A stretch of 64,000 nucleotides of DNA from Tenacibaculum dicentrarchi. GTDB taxonomy: Bacteria > Bacteroidota > Bacteroidia > Flavobacteriales > Flavobacteriaceae. The position numbers were made by a program, and so were the translations under genes. The notes under the pieces are model-generated. The model did no database searches and had not been told where the DNA came from. It was given only the letters and a program-made list of their open reading frames with translations. The stretch's first letter is position 1, and every line of letters begins with the position of its first letter. This document shows, one piece after another, positions 27,843 to 36,631 of this stretch. The DNA is taken from NCBI RefSeq assembly GCF_964036635.1, contig NZ_OZ038524.1, positions 1,598,001 to 1,662,000 on the forward strand, given 5' to 3'.

Positions 27843-28628
27843 ATGAAAACACTTTGGATTACATATTCTTGGGAAGATAATAAAAATGGTGACATTGAAT
27901 TCATTGCTCAAGAACTTGAAAAAACTGGAATAAATGTAAAACTTGACAGATGGAATATTAAAACGGGGCAAAGACTTTGGGAGCAAATAGATCAGTTTAT
28001 TTCAAATCCTTCTGAATGTGATGTTTGGGCAATAATTGCAACTCAAAATAGTTTAGGAAGTGAACCTTGTAAGGAAGAAGTAGCATACGCACTTGATAGA
28101 GCATTAAATTCTAGAGGACAAACATTTCCGCTAATAGGAATTTTCCCTTCTACAGTTGACAAAGAATTAATTCCTTCAGCAATAAGAACTAGATTATATG
28201 TAAGCTTAAAAGATCATGATTGGATTGAACGTATAAAATCAGCTTTAGAAGATAGAGCTCCAAACATTCAAAGACCAACATTAGAACCATATACTTTAGA
28301 AATTAAAAAAACTAAAAATGGTAGAAATGTAATAGAATTAAGACCAAGAGCAGGAACTTGGATTCCATTTATTTGTGCAGTTCCATTAAGCGAAAAAAAT
28401 AAATTAAACCCAAGTATTCTTTGTGGTCCAAAAGGAAATATTCCAATAGGTGGAATTCTTAATATGTGTGGAGAAGGAGAAAGTAAAGATAAAAAGTGGT
28501 GGTCTATGTATGCTGGAAATGAAGCTACTCCAACTATAAGTTATTTTCTATTTTGTGATGAAATACCATCACAAATTATATTTGGAGTGAATAATGGACA
28601 ACCACAATTTATGATAAATTTAAAATAA
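27843..28628 (+). CDS. TIR-like domain protein
   Basis: 261 residues from ATG 27843 (an upstream TTG frame begins inside the preceding attC and is rejected). The N-terminal 140 residues are a TIR/SEFIR-type fold: LWITYSWEDN (strand A and box 1), a DRWNIKTGQRLWEQI BB-loop region, and the acidic helix PCKEEVAYAL with a candidate catalytic glutamate at 78-79. TIR domains in bacterial defence degrade NAD+ or make signalling nucleotides. The C-terminal 115 residues are beta-rich and unclassified. Only gene of cassette 14 (27813-28761). Confidence 0.8.
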   Translation: MKTLWITYSWEDNKNGDIEFIAQELEKTGINVKLDRWNIKTGQRLWEQIDQFISNPSECDVWAIIATQNSLGSEPCKEEVAYALDRALNSRGQTFPLIGIFPSTVDKELIPSAIRTRLYVSLKDHDWIERIKSALEDRAPNIQRPTLEPYTLEIKKTKNGRNVIELRPRAGTWIPFICAVPLSEKNKLNPSILCGPKGNIPIGGILNMCGEGESKDKKWWSMYAGNEATPTISYFLFCDEIPSQIIFGVNNGQPQFMINLK

Positions 28629-28635
28629 AAACTGG

Positions 28636-28764
28636 TGCTAACACCGTATATAATTTATTGCTAGTGCTAGCCTACTTACGAAAATCCTTAAGGGATTTTC
28701 TATTCCGTTTTTATTAACTAAATTAGTTGCTCGAAATACGCAACAAATAATATACAAAAACGTT
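28636..28764 (+). repeat. attC-like site 14 (type A)
   Basis: Left core TGCTAAC; pairing extends GGTGCTAAC with GTTAGCACC at 27813. Stem GTATATAATTTATTGC/GCAACAAATAATATAC; cap GAAAATCC/GGATTTTC. Confidence 0.8.
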
Positions 28765-29210
28765 AACCTGCATTAAGCCAAATTACACGGAATATTAACG
28801 GAATTAAGCGTTTTCGAAAAGTAAAATCCTGACAAAGATTACGTGAATCTGTTTGTAATGAAAACAGCGGACTTTCTAGCTCGTTTACGCAATAGAAACG
28901 GAATCGTAAAACAGCAGATTTTAAAAAATATTACGCAAGAATTTGTCTATAATTCCGAAATGAAAATGGCGGACTTTTTAGCTCGTTTACGCAATAGAAA
29001 ATAAAAATGAAAAAATGTTCGGAATATTCCCGATGTTAGATTTTTTAGCGTAAGTTTATATGAAAATTTAGACAAGTTAAACACCGAATAAAAATGCTGA
29101 AAAATATGTGATTTTATAACGGTATTTTAATTAAAAAAGAAAAAACGCACGTTAACAAAGTGTATGAGCGCATATTTTCCTGGCGGAAAAATACGCCACA
29201 TACACATGGC
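28762..29210 (+). other. cassette 15, gene-less family A
   Basis: 449 bp family A copy. No gene seen. Confidence 0.8.
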
Positions 29211-29213
29211 GTT
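29150..29213 (+). repeat. attC-like site 15 (type B)
   Basis: Left core CGTTAAC, stem GTGTATG/CATACAC, cap TGGC. Confidence 0.8.
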
Positions 29214-29234
29214 GTAAGTAATTAAATAAAAACT

Positions 29235-29600
29235 ATGAAAATAAAATCGGGAGAATATGAAATAATTTTTTCTGGTACTGTAATTGGAATTATCAACGAA
29301 GATATTGAATTTCAGTTTCCAGAAACTCATGCTAATTTAAAAATTATTTTTACCTTTAAAACTGATAAAAGCATTGACAAATCACCAATTGAATTTGATT
29401 TCCCAGAAGAAAAATCAATTAGGCTTACTTTGGTCAATATTGATGGAACGCTTGGTTCTGGAAATACTGAACTTTTAGAAATAGGATATCTTGATAATCG
29501 AAAATTATATCTAAATTACAGAGTACATACGATTAAAGATTTGAGTAACACTATCCACTATTCGTTTTATGTAGGAAAGGAGGGCAGTTATGTCGAATAA
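29235..29600 (+). CDS. cassette 16 first protein, unknown
   Basis: 121 residues, beta-rich, no signal peptide or membrane helix (KIKSGEYEIIFSGTVIGI at the start). No family recognised. First of two genes in cassette 16 (29211-30092), beginning 24 bp after the core and overlapping the second gene by 11 bp, so the two are translationally coupled and probably work together. Confidence 0.75.
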   Translation: MKIKSGEYEIIFSGTVIGIINEDIEFQFPETHANLKIIFTFKTDKSIDKSPIEFDFPEEKSIRLTLVNIDGTLGSGNTELLEIGYLDNRKLYLNYRVHTIKDLSNTIHYSFYVGKEGSYVE

Positions 29601-29961
29601 TAGCGGATTTAACCCTCAGAATAAATTTGTCAATCAGGTAAGAACTAATACTAAATCTGACCTAATTGAAATTACAGAAGATAAACTTGAAAATATCTTA
29701 TTAAAACATTTAAATAAACTTAACAAAGTAAAAGCTTGGTTAACACCTTTATCATTGTTTATAACAATACTCATCGTTATATTGACCTCTACCTTCAAAT
29801 CATTTGTTGGTTTAGAGAAAGAAGTATGGAAAGCTATTTTTGTAATTTCTTTGATTGTAACTTTTTTTTGGACAATAATTTCTAGTTATAATGCTATTAA
29901 ATGTTCTAAAAGTTCATCCATAGATTTTCTGATAAATGAAATAAAAAATAAATCCGAATAA
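29590..29961 (+). CDS. cassette 16 second protein, two-helix membrane protein
   Basis: 123 residues. A polar N-terminal part (about 1-50, with TKSDLIEITEDKLENILLKHL) is followed by two membrane helices at about 55-72 and 83-103. Such small two-helix proteins coupled to a soluble partner occur as defence effectors, but no motif allows a call. Shares cassette 16 with the preceding gene. Confidence 0.75.
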   Translation: MSNNSGFNPQNKFVNQVRTNTKSDLIEITEDKLENILLKHLNKLNKVKAWLTPLSLFITILIVILTSTFKSFVGLEKEVWKAIFVISLIVTFFWTIISSYNAIKCSKSSSIDFLINEIKNKSE

Positions 29962-29967
29962 AACTAC

Positions 29968-30095
29968 TTACAACACCATATATAATTTATTGCTAGTGCT
30001 CGCCTACCTACGAAAATCCTTAGGGGATTTTCTATTCCGTTTTTATTTACTTAATTTAGTGCTTCAAAAATGCAACAAACCATATATAAAACGTT
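29968..30095 (+). repeat. attC-like site 16 (type A)
   Basis: Left core TTACAAC; TACTTACAAC pairs with GTTGTAAGTA at 29211. Stem TATATAATTTATTGC/GCAACAAACCATATA. Confidence 0.82.
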
Positions 30096-30716
30096 ACAAG
30101 TAATTGGCAAAAATTACGCAACTAGAACCTGATTTCTAAGTAAATACAGAAATTTAAAAATATCGCTAGAAAAATATTACGAATAAAATTTAGAATCTAT
30201 AAATACTTCAATTTACTCTAAATATGAAAATAAAATTGACCGAATTATTACGTGAAATCTGAATTTATAACGCTTGTAGAATTGAGAAAAATACAGAATA
30301 GAAATTGCAAAATTTATGCAAAATCTGAAAATAAAATTGACCGAATTATTATGTAAAATCTGAATTTATAACGTTTGTAGAATTAAGCAAAATACAGAAT
30401 TGAAATTGTAAAATTTACGCAAAATCTGAAAATAAAATTGACCGAATTATTATGTAAAATCTGAATTTATAACGTTTGTAGAATTAAGCAAAATACAGAA
30501 TTGAAAACTTGTCGAAATTACTCAAATGTTGAATTAAGAAATGGAAAATTAAATCAGAAATACAAATTACAAACTGAAAAAAAAACAACTACTTGTAACA
30601 ACGTATATAAAAAATGCTTAGTTTAGTCTTAAAACAAAAGTCAGTGCCGTTTTGCTACATCTGATTTTCCTGCGGAAAATCCTCGCACACAAAACAGCAC
30701 TTTTCATATACAAACC
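30093..30716 (+). other. cassette 17, gene-less family C
   Basis: 624 bp, starts GTTACAAGTAATTGGC. Three tandem units beginning GAAAATAAAATTGACCGAAT at 30226, 30327 and 30428 (spacing 101 bp). No gene seen. Family C has five copies with one to three units each. Confidence 0.78.
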
Positions 30717-30719
30717 GTT
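30593..30719 (+). repeat. attC-like site 17 (type C)
   Basis: Left core TTGTAAC; ACTTGTAAC pairs with GTTACAAGT at 30093. Stem GTATATAAAAAATGCT/AGCACTTTTCATATAC with A.C at 7 and 12. Confidence 0.82.
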
Positions 30720-30756
30720 GTGTCTCATTTAACAAATAACTAAACCAATAAAAAAA

Positions 30757-31533
30757 ATGATTAAAATCAAAACACTAATACACGAAAAAGAAAAAACCTA
30801 TTTATTAATCATGAAAATTTTAGGAATTATTTTATGGCTAATTTTACTATTTGCTTCAATGGGTACAATATTAATATGGGGAGCTTTTATTGCTTTTGGA
30901 TTATGGATTAGCGGGTTATACTTTAAAGCGGTTATACATGGAGACAGTGTTAAGGTATCTCCTTCTCAATTTCCTGAAATTTATGATATAATTATAGAAC
31001 AATCCAACAAACTTAATCTTACAAATATACCAGAAGTATTTATATACAATGGAAGTGGATTAGTAAATGCCTTTGCTGTAAAGTTTCTATCTGCTAAATA
31101 TGTGATACTAATGTCAGATTTAGTTGATTTAAGTCTTAAAAGAGGTAAGATAAAAGAATTATCAATGATAATAGGTCACGAATTAGGACATCATGCAGCA
31201 GGACACACAAGCTTCTTGAAAGGACTACTAATAAAACCTGCGAATTTCGTTCCCTTTCTTGGATCAGCTTACAGTAGAGCATGTGAATTTACAGCAGACA
31301 GAATAGGATTCACTTTAACAGAAGATTTATCAGCAAGTGAAAATGCACTTGTAGCATTAGCGCTAGGAAGTGAAAGTTTAGCGAATGACACAAATATAGA
31401 AGCGTTTATATTACAAGAAAAAGAAATACCTGATTTTATGGGATTTATACATAAAATATATTCTACTCATCCAAGAATGACAAAAAGGGTAATTGAAATA
31501 AGAAAGTTCAATAAATTATACCTAAATAAATAA
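30757..31533 (+). CDS. M48-family membrane metallopeptidase
   Basis: 258 residues. Two membrane helices at about 20-35 and 36-58. The zinc site is HELGH (141-145) with the third ligand in ACEFTADRIGF (E177, D181), as in M48 (HtpX/CAAX-prenyl-protease-like) enzymes. The domain order matches HtpX-like proteases. Only gene of cassette 18 (30717-31666), 40 bp after the core. In a cassette it may act in stress response or as a conflict-system protease, which is inference. Confidence 0.88.
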   Translation: MIKIKTLIHEKEKTYLLIMKILGIILWLILLFASMGTILIWGAFIAFGLWISGLYFKAVIHGDSVKVSPSQFPEIYDIIIEQSNKLNLTNIPEVFIYNGSGLVNAFAVKFLSAKYVILMSDLVDLSLKRGKIKELSMIIGHELGHHAAGHTSFLKGLLIKPANFVPFLGSAYSRACEFTADRIGFTLTEDLSASENALVALALGSESLANDTNIEAFILQEKEIPDFMGFIHKIYSTHPRMTKRVIEIRKFNKLYLNK

Positions 31534-31542
31534 AAAACGAAG

Positions 31543-31669
31543 ACACAACAAAGAGTATAGTTAATTGCTAGTTTGGTCTATATTTACGAAGTTCTGGTAA
31601 TCTCCTCAAAGCTCAGTGAATTTAGTGAATTAGTTGCTTAAACACGCAACTAACCATACTCTAAACGTT
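31543..31669 (+). repeat. attC-like site 18 (type A variant)
   Basis: Left core ACACAAC pairs with GTTGTGT at 30717. Stem AGTATAGTTAATTGC/GCAACTAACCATACT; the cap region differs from the usual type A. Confidence 0.78.
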
Positions 31670-32116
31670 AACCTGCATTAAGCCAAATTACACGAAATAT
31701 TAACGTAATTAAACATTTTCGAAAAGTAAAATTCTGACAAAGATTACGTGAATCTGTTTGTAATGAAAACAGCGGATTTCCTAGCTTATTTGCGCAATCA
31801 AAACGGAATTGTAAAACAGCAGATTTTGAAAAATATCACGCAAGAATTTGCTTATAATTCCGAAATGAAAATGGCGGACTTTTTAGCTCGTTTACGCAAT
31901 CGAAAATAAAAATGAAAAAATGTTCTGAATATTCCCAATTTTAGATTTTTTAGCGTAAGTTTATATGAAAATTTAGACAAGTTAAACGCCGAATAAAAAC
32001 GCTGAAAAATATGTGATTTTATAACGGTATTTTAATTAAAAAAGAAAAAAACGCACGTTAACAAAGTGTATGAGCGCATATTTTCCTGGCGGAAAAATAC
32101 GCCACATACACATGGC
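31667..32116 (+). other. cassette 19, gene-less family A
   Basis: 450 bp family A copy, nearly identical over its first half to cassette 3. No gene seen. Confidence 0.8.
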
Positions 32117-32119
32117 GTT
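32056..32119 (+). repeat. attC-like site 19 (type B)
   Basis: Left core CGTTAAC, stem GTGTATG/CATACAC. Confidence 0.8.
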
Positions 32120-32792
32120 AGCTTTCATTAACAAAAAAAATGCGTGAAATTGGGAAAATAAAGCGTTTTCGCAAAGTAGGATTCTGATAAATATTACGCA
32201 ATTAGAAAAGGAATCGTAAAGCAGCAGATTCTGACAAATAATTACGCAAGAATCTGTCTGTAATTATGAAATAAAAACGGCGGAATTTTAACCTGTTTAT
32301 CCAATAGAAACGGAATCGTAAAGCAGCAGATTTTGAAAAATATTACGCAAGAATTTGTCTATAATTATGAAATGAAAACGGCGGAATTTCTAGCAGATTT
32401 ACGCAATCAGAAACGGAATCGTAAAGCAACATATTCTGACAAATATTACGCAAGAATTTGTCTATAATTCTGAAGTGGAAACGGCAGAATTTTAGCCTGT
32501 TTATGCAATTAGGAATGAAAATTTAGACAAGTTAAACGCCGAATAAAAACGCTGAAAAATGTGAGATTTTATATCAGTATTTTAATTGTAAAAAAGGAAA
32601 AATTAACGAAAAGCTAACAGTATGTATAAGTAATAAGGGGAATTGCTAAGTTGAAAATTTTGTAATTATTTACGAAATCCACCAAAGTTGAAATTTTATG
32701 GTTAAAAGAAAATAACAATAAAATTGCAAATTTGGTTAAGTGCTTAAATGAAATTTATTACAAATCAAATCCTTACTACTTATACACGAGTC
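32117..32792 (+). other. cassette 20, gene-less family B
   Basis: 676 bp, starts GTTAGCTTTCATTAAC. At least three repeat units of about 95-100 bp, then the 3' module. No convincing gene. Confidence 0.75.
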
Positions 32793-32795
32793 GTT
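32612..32795 (+). repeat. attC-like site 20 (type E, long)
   Basis: Left core AGCTAAC. Almost identical to site 6 over 180 bp although the cassette start differs (AGCTTT against AACTTT). Confidence 0.75.
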
Positions 32796-32819
32796 GTAAG
32801 TAATTTATAAAAATCACGA

Positions 32820-33671
32820 ATGTCAAATTTAACAACAAAAAGAAAAATTGATTTATTAAATAAACTTTTATCAAAAGGTGCAGGGATTACTACTCAATCT
32901 TCTGGTAATCCAGATTTTAAAAGTTGGAAGAATCTTACCGAACGAACTCTAGTTAGGATTTTTGGCGATGAATCTGTAGAAGTTAAACAACTTAGAGGTT
33001 TAAATTTTGAATATAGAGGTTTAATGTTTGGTGGAAATGACTATTCTTCTAGCCATAAGAATGCTTATAATCGTAGCTTCTCTACAATGCTAAAATCAAT
33101 TGAGAATTACATAGAAGAATTTAACGAAGAATTACAAGATCCAGAAGAAAATTCACCAAGTGAAGATAGTAATGGAAATGATCAATCAATTAAAAAAGTA
33201 TTCATTAGTCACTCATCTCAAGATACAAATGTAGTTGAAGAATTAATTGAAATACTTGAGTCATTGGGTTTAAACAGTACACAAATTTTTTGTTCATCTT
33301 TTGAAGGTTATGGAATCGATTATGGTGAAAATTTCTTAGATAGGATTAAGACAGAACTAGATACAAATGTGCTAGTTCTATTTGTGTTATCAAAGAACTT
33401 TTATGAAAGCCCTATCTGTCTTTGCGAAATGGGAGCTACTTGGATTAAAACGAATATTCATATTCCTATTTTAATTCCACCATTTGATTTTAGTGATATT
33501 CAAGGAGTAATTCCATTAACACAAGGCTTTAAAGTAAATGACTCGTTGGCTCTAAATCAGTTTAAGGACCAAGTAGAAAAACTATTTGAAATTCAAAACA
33601 AATTGGAATTTACAACTTGGGAAAGGAAACGGGATAGAATTATTAATAGATTAGAAAAAAATATAAAGTAA
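32820..33671 (+). CDS. TIR domain protein
   Basis: 283 residues. The TIR domain covers about 125-265: KKVFISHSSQDTNVVEELI (box 1), the loop CSSFEGYGIDYGENFLDRI, and the catalytic-type glutamate E203 in CLCEMGATW, as in NAD+-cleaving bacterial TIR proteins. The N-terminal 100 residues (helical, with SWKNLTERTLVRIFGDES) resemble leaders found before TIR or nucleotide-sensing domains in defence proteins; the link 105-122 is acidic. Only gene of cassette 21 (32793-33802), 27 bp after the core. Confidence 0.88.
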   Translation: MSNLTTKRKIDLLNKLLSKGAGITTQSSGNPDFKSWKNLTERTLVRIFGDESVEVKQLRGLNFEYRGLMFGGNDYSSSHKNAYNRSFSTMLKSIENYIEEFNEELQDPEENSPSEDSNGNDQSIKKVFISHSSQDTNVVEELIEILESLGLNSTQIFCSSFEGYGIDYGENFLDRIKTELDTNVLVLFVLSKNFYESPICLCEMGATWIKTNIHIPILIPPFDFSDIQGVIPLTQGFKVNDSLALNQFKDQVEKLFEIQNKLEFTTWERKRDRIINRLEKNIK

Positions 33672-33677
33672 AACTAC

Positions 33678-33805
33678 TTACAACAACGTGTATAATTCAT
33701 TGCTAGTTATAGCTTACTTACGAAAGTCCTCGCGGACTTTCTATCTGTGATTTATTTGCTAACTTTAGTGCTTAAACACGCAACGAAATCATACACAAAC
33801 ACGTT
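33678..33805 (+). repeat. attC-like site 21 (type A variant)
   Basis: Left core TTACAAC, extended TACTTACAAC. Stem GTGTATAATTCATTGC/GCAACGAAATCATACAC; cap GAAAGTCC/GGACTTTC. Confidence 0.8.
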
Positions 33806-34194
33806 GTAAGTAATTCGCAAAAATATCGCAATTAGAACCTGATTTTTAAGTAAATACAGAATTTAAAAATATCGCTATAAAAATATTATGAATAAAATTT
33901 AGAATCTATAAATACTTGAATTTACTCTAAATATGAAAATAAAATTGACCGAATTATTACGTGAAATTTGAATTTATAACGTTTGTAGAATTGAGAAAAT
34001 ACAGAATTGAAATTGCAGAATTTACAGAAAATTAGAATTATAAATCACAAACTGAAAAAAAACAAACTACTTACAACAACGTATATAAAAAATGCTTAAT
34101 TTGGTCGTAACACAAAAGTCAGTGCCGTTTTGCTACATCTGATTTTCCTGCGGAAAATCCTCGCACACAAAACAGCACTTTTCATATACAAAAC
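33803..34194 (+). other. cassette 22, gene-less family C
   Basis: 392 bp, starts GTTGTAAGTAATTCGC, one repeat unit. The next cassette is the same length and reads the same throughout, a tandem duplication. Confidence 0.8.
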
Positions 34195-34197
34195 GTT
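34071..34197 (+). repeat. attC-like site 22 (type C)
   Basis: Left core TTACAAC. Stem GTATATAAAAAATGCT/AGCACTTTTCATATAC with A.C at 7 and 12. Confidence 0.82.
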
Positions 34198-34586
34198 GTA
34201 AGTAATTCGCAAAAATATCGCAATTAGAACCTGATTTTTAAGTAAATACAGAATTTAAAAATATCGCTATAAAAATATTATGAATAAAATTTAGAATCTA
34301 TAAATACTTGAATTTACTCTAAATATGAAAATAAAATTGACCGAATTATTACGTGAAATTTGAATTTATAACGTTTGTAGAATTGAGAAAATACAGAATT
34401 GAAATTGCAGAATTTACAGAAAATTAGAATTATAAATCACAAACTGAAAAAAAACAAACTACTTACAACAACGTATATAAAAAATGCTTAATTTGGTCGT
34501 AACACAAAAGTCAGTGCCGTTTTGCTACATCTGATTTTCCTGCGGAAAATCCTCGCACACAAAACAGCACTTTTCATATACAAAAC
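34195..34586 (+). other. cassette 23, gene-less family C (duplicate of 22)
   Basis: 392 bp, tandem copy of cassette 22 including its attC. No gene seen. Confidence 0.8.
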
Positions 34587-34589
34587 GTT
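34463..34589 (+). repeat. attC-like site 23 (type C)
   Basis: Same sequence as site 22; followed by CGTTGGCAAA of cassette 24. Confidence 0.82.
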
Positions 34590-34597
34590 GGCAAACA

Positions 34598-35107
34598 TTA
34601 AAAAAACTCATCGTAAAATTGAGATAAAGTTACACCTTTAAAAATTCGTCTGCTTAGCATTGGAGAATTTCTATAGAGAGCATTCATTCCAACATTTACA
34701 GCTCCATCACTAAATACTACATAATAAATTGAGTTTACTCCCAATCCAGTTGTAGATAATATAGATTTTGTCCCTAAAATTTTATCTTTTATATTCTGAT
34801 TGTCGAGAGTTGAACATGAAGTTGAATTAAATTTTAATTCTATTAATTGAAATAACATATTTGAATCAACAAATATAATATCCACAGAACAATTATTGTT
34901 TCTAATTTGCTCTTTTGCAACACTTTTTTCAAGTTCATCACCATCAATAACATTCAGTTCGCATCTATCAAAATGGGAACCAGAAAGATCGGCTCCTTCA
35001 TTATCCAATAAATCATCAATAAGTTTTATAGATTCAGGGTAAGTTGTGGCTATTGAACAATTAATAGTATTTGATTGATTATGCTTAAAACTCATCTCCT
35101 CCTCCAT
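34598..35107 (-). CDS. PD-(D/E)XK-like partner of an ATPase
   Basis: 169 residues (or 165 from the ATG at 35095). The segment SVDIIFVDSNMLFQLIELKFNS has D76, E90 and K92 in the order expected for a PD-(D/E)XK nuclease core, following a variable N-terminal region. Overlaps the upstream ATPase gene by 23 bp, so they are co-translated. A nuclease-type effector of a two-gene defence system is my inference; a non-catalytic role is possible. Encoded on the strand opposite to the usual cassette direction. Confidence 0.65.
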   Translation of the reverse strand: MEEEMSFKHNQSNTINCSIATTYPESIKLIDDLLDNEGADLSGSHFDRCELNVIDGDELEKSVAKEQIRNNNCSVDIIFVDSNMLFQLIELKFNSTSCSTLDNQNIKDKILGTKSILSTTGLGVNSIYYVVFSDGAVNVGMNALYRNSPMLSRRIFKGVTLSQFYDEFF

Positions 35108-36383
35108 ATTGACCTATTCTTTCAATAGCAATATTAAAAGATTCAAATATAGGGTCTATATCTATATTTAGGTATTTATAATCATATGTATAACTCATGC
35201 TTTTTACAGCTAAATAATAATCTACATTATTTAAAACATCTTCTTTTTCAGATATTAATCTTATTGCGCTAACCATATCTGGATTATGACTTGCTATAAA
35301 GAATTTTACTCCTACCTCTTTATGCAAAAGCACTATCATTCTAGCATACTCTATTATCCATTGTGGGTGTAAATGTGATTCTGGCTCATCAATTATTAGA
35401 AGAGTTTTATCTGAAATAGAACCATTTTTTAATAATAGCTGTAAAATACTAAACGACTTTATTCCTGTTGCGCAATCAAGTAAATTAAACACTGAACCAT
35501 CATCTCTTTTAAATGAAAACTTATTCAAAGAATTTTTATTATCCTCTAAAGCTACATCTCCTTTTAAAATCTCATTTTTTATTATATTAGAACAGTTTGA
35601 AATTGAATCTGATTTATTAGTTAATAATAGGTTGTTTAAGTCTTTCCAATATTTATTTTCATCAGAATTAACTCCAATCATCATTGGGGAATCAATATAA
35701 ATAACATTGTCAATAGCATAAGGAATAGATATACTATTTCTATCTATTGAAACTAAATGATTACCATATTCATAAAGGCTAAATTCACTTGGCAAATCAG
35801 CATCATGAAAAACATTTTTTAATTCATTTTTAAAAAGAGAAATAGCTCTAGATTCTATCAAGCCAAAAGATTCTTTAAATAAAGATTCAACATATACTGA
35901 AATAGTATCAAATAAATCTTGATCTGGATTTTCTTTAACCCCTTTGTTTTTTACAATATCTTTTACAATATGTGCTAAGTGAGGAGAACTTTTTCTATCT
36001 ATAATATTTGAAAAGTCATTAATTAAAAGAATAATCATATCTTTTAATTCTTCATTCACTTCATTTTCTAAAAAAGTATCTTCAATCACTTTTAATCTTT
36101 TTTCCAAAGATTCTTTATCAATATTTTTATATTTTTTGTCGAATAATTCAAATTTTAGAATCTTTAAAAAAGTAAAAACGTTTTGAAGTTCTGAAAAAAG
36201 TTTTTTAGCTACTAAATTATCATAATTTGAAATTGTTTTATATGAATAATATAAAAGTTTAGAAAGAGTACTTTTTCCACAGCCATTTTCTCCCGCGACA
36301 ACAGTTATACCATTAATAATCATTTCTGCAGAATTAATAGCTCTAAAATCCTTAGTATTAAATCTGATTTTTGATTCTTTCAT
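35085..36383 (-). CDS. ABC/OLD-like ATPase of a two-gene cassette
   Basis: 432 residues. Walker A GENGCGKST (31-39); helical insert in the middle; Walker B LLIIDEPESHLHP (328-340) with D332/E333; the H-loop histidine H366 in FIASHNPDMVSA. This is the AAA_21/OLD-type ATPase found in many defence systems (PARIS, retron Eco8, Gabija-like). The partner gene downstream lacks a TOPRIM motif, so none of these named systems fits exactly. Cassette 24 spans 34587-36588. Confidence 0.85.
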   Translation of the reverse strand: MKESKIRFNTKDFRAINSAEMIINGITVVAGENGCGKSTLSKLLYYSYKTISNYDNLVAKKLFSELQNVFTFLKILKFELFDKKYKNIDKESLEKRLKVIEDTFLENEVNEELKDMIILLINDFSNIIDRKSSPHLAHIVKDIVKNKGVKENPDQDLFDTISVYVESLFKESFGLIESRAISLFKNELKNVFHDADLPSEFSLYEYGNHLVSIDRNSISIPYAIDNVIYIDSPMMIGVNSDENKYWKDLNNLLLTNKSDSISNCSNIIKNEILKGDVALEDNKNSLNKFSFKRDDGSVFNLLDCATGIKSFSILQLLLKNGSISDKTLLIIDEPESHLHPQWIIEYARMIVLLHKEVGVKFFIASHNPDMVSAIRLISEKEDVLNNVDYYLAVKSMSYTYDYKYLNIDIDPIFESFNIAIERIGQYGGGDEF

Positions 36384-36464
36384 TATTAACTATCTTATTA
36401 TAATTTTAAACAAAGATATGAATTATATAAAGGAATACAACTCATTTAAAAAGGAAAAAACATT

Positions 36465-36591
36465 TGCCAACACCGTATATACTTTATAGCTTTTAAGTGC
36501 TTACTTGCGAAAATCCTCGCTTACCTTTAATTTCGTTTTTATTTACTATTTTAGTGCTTTAGAAACGCTACAAAGCATATACAAACACGTT
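36465..36591 (+). repeat. attC-like site 24 (type A variant)
   Basis: Left core TGCCAAC; TTTGCCAAC pairs with GTTGGCAAA at 34587. Stem GTATATACTTTATAGC/GCTACAAAGCATATAC. Confidence 0.8.
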
Positions 36592-36631
36592 GTGCGTCAG
36601 TTTGCCATACCAACTAACTTTTAGACATTTA

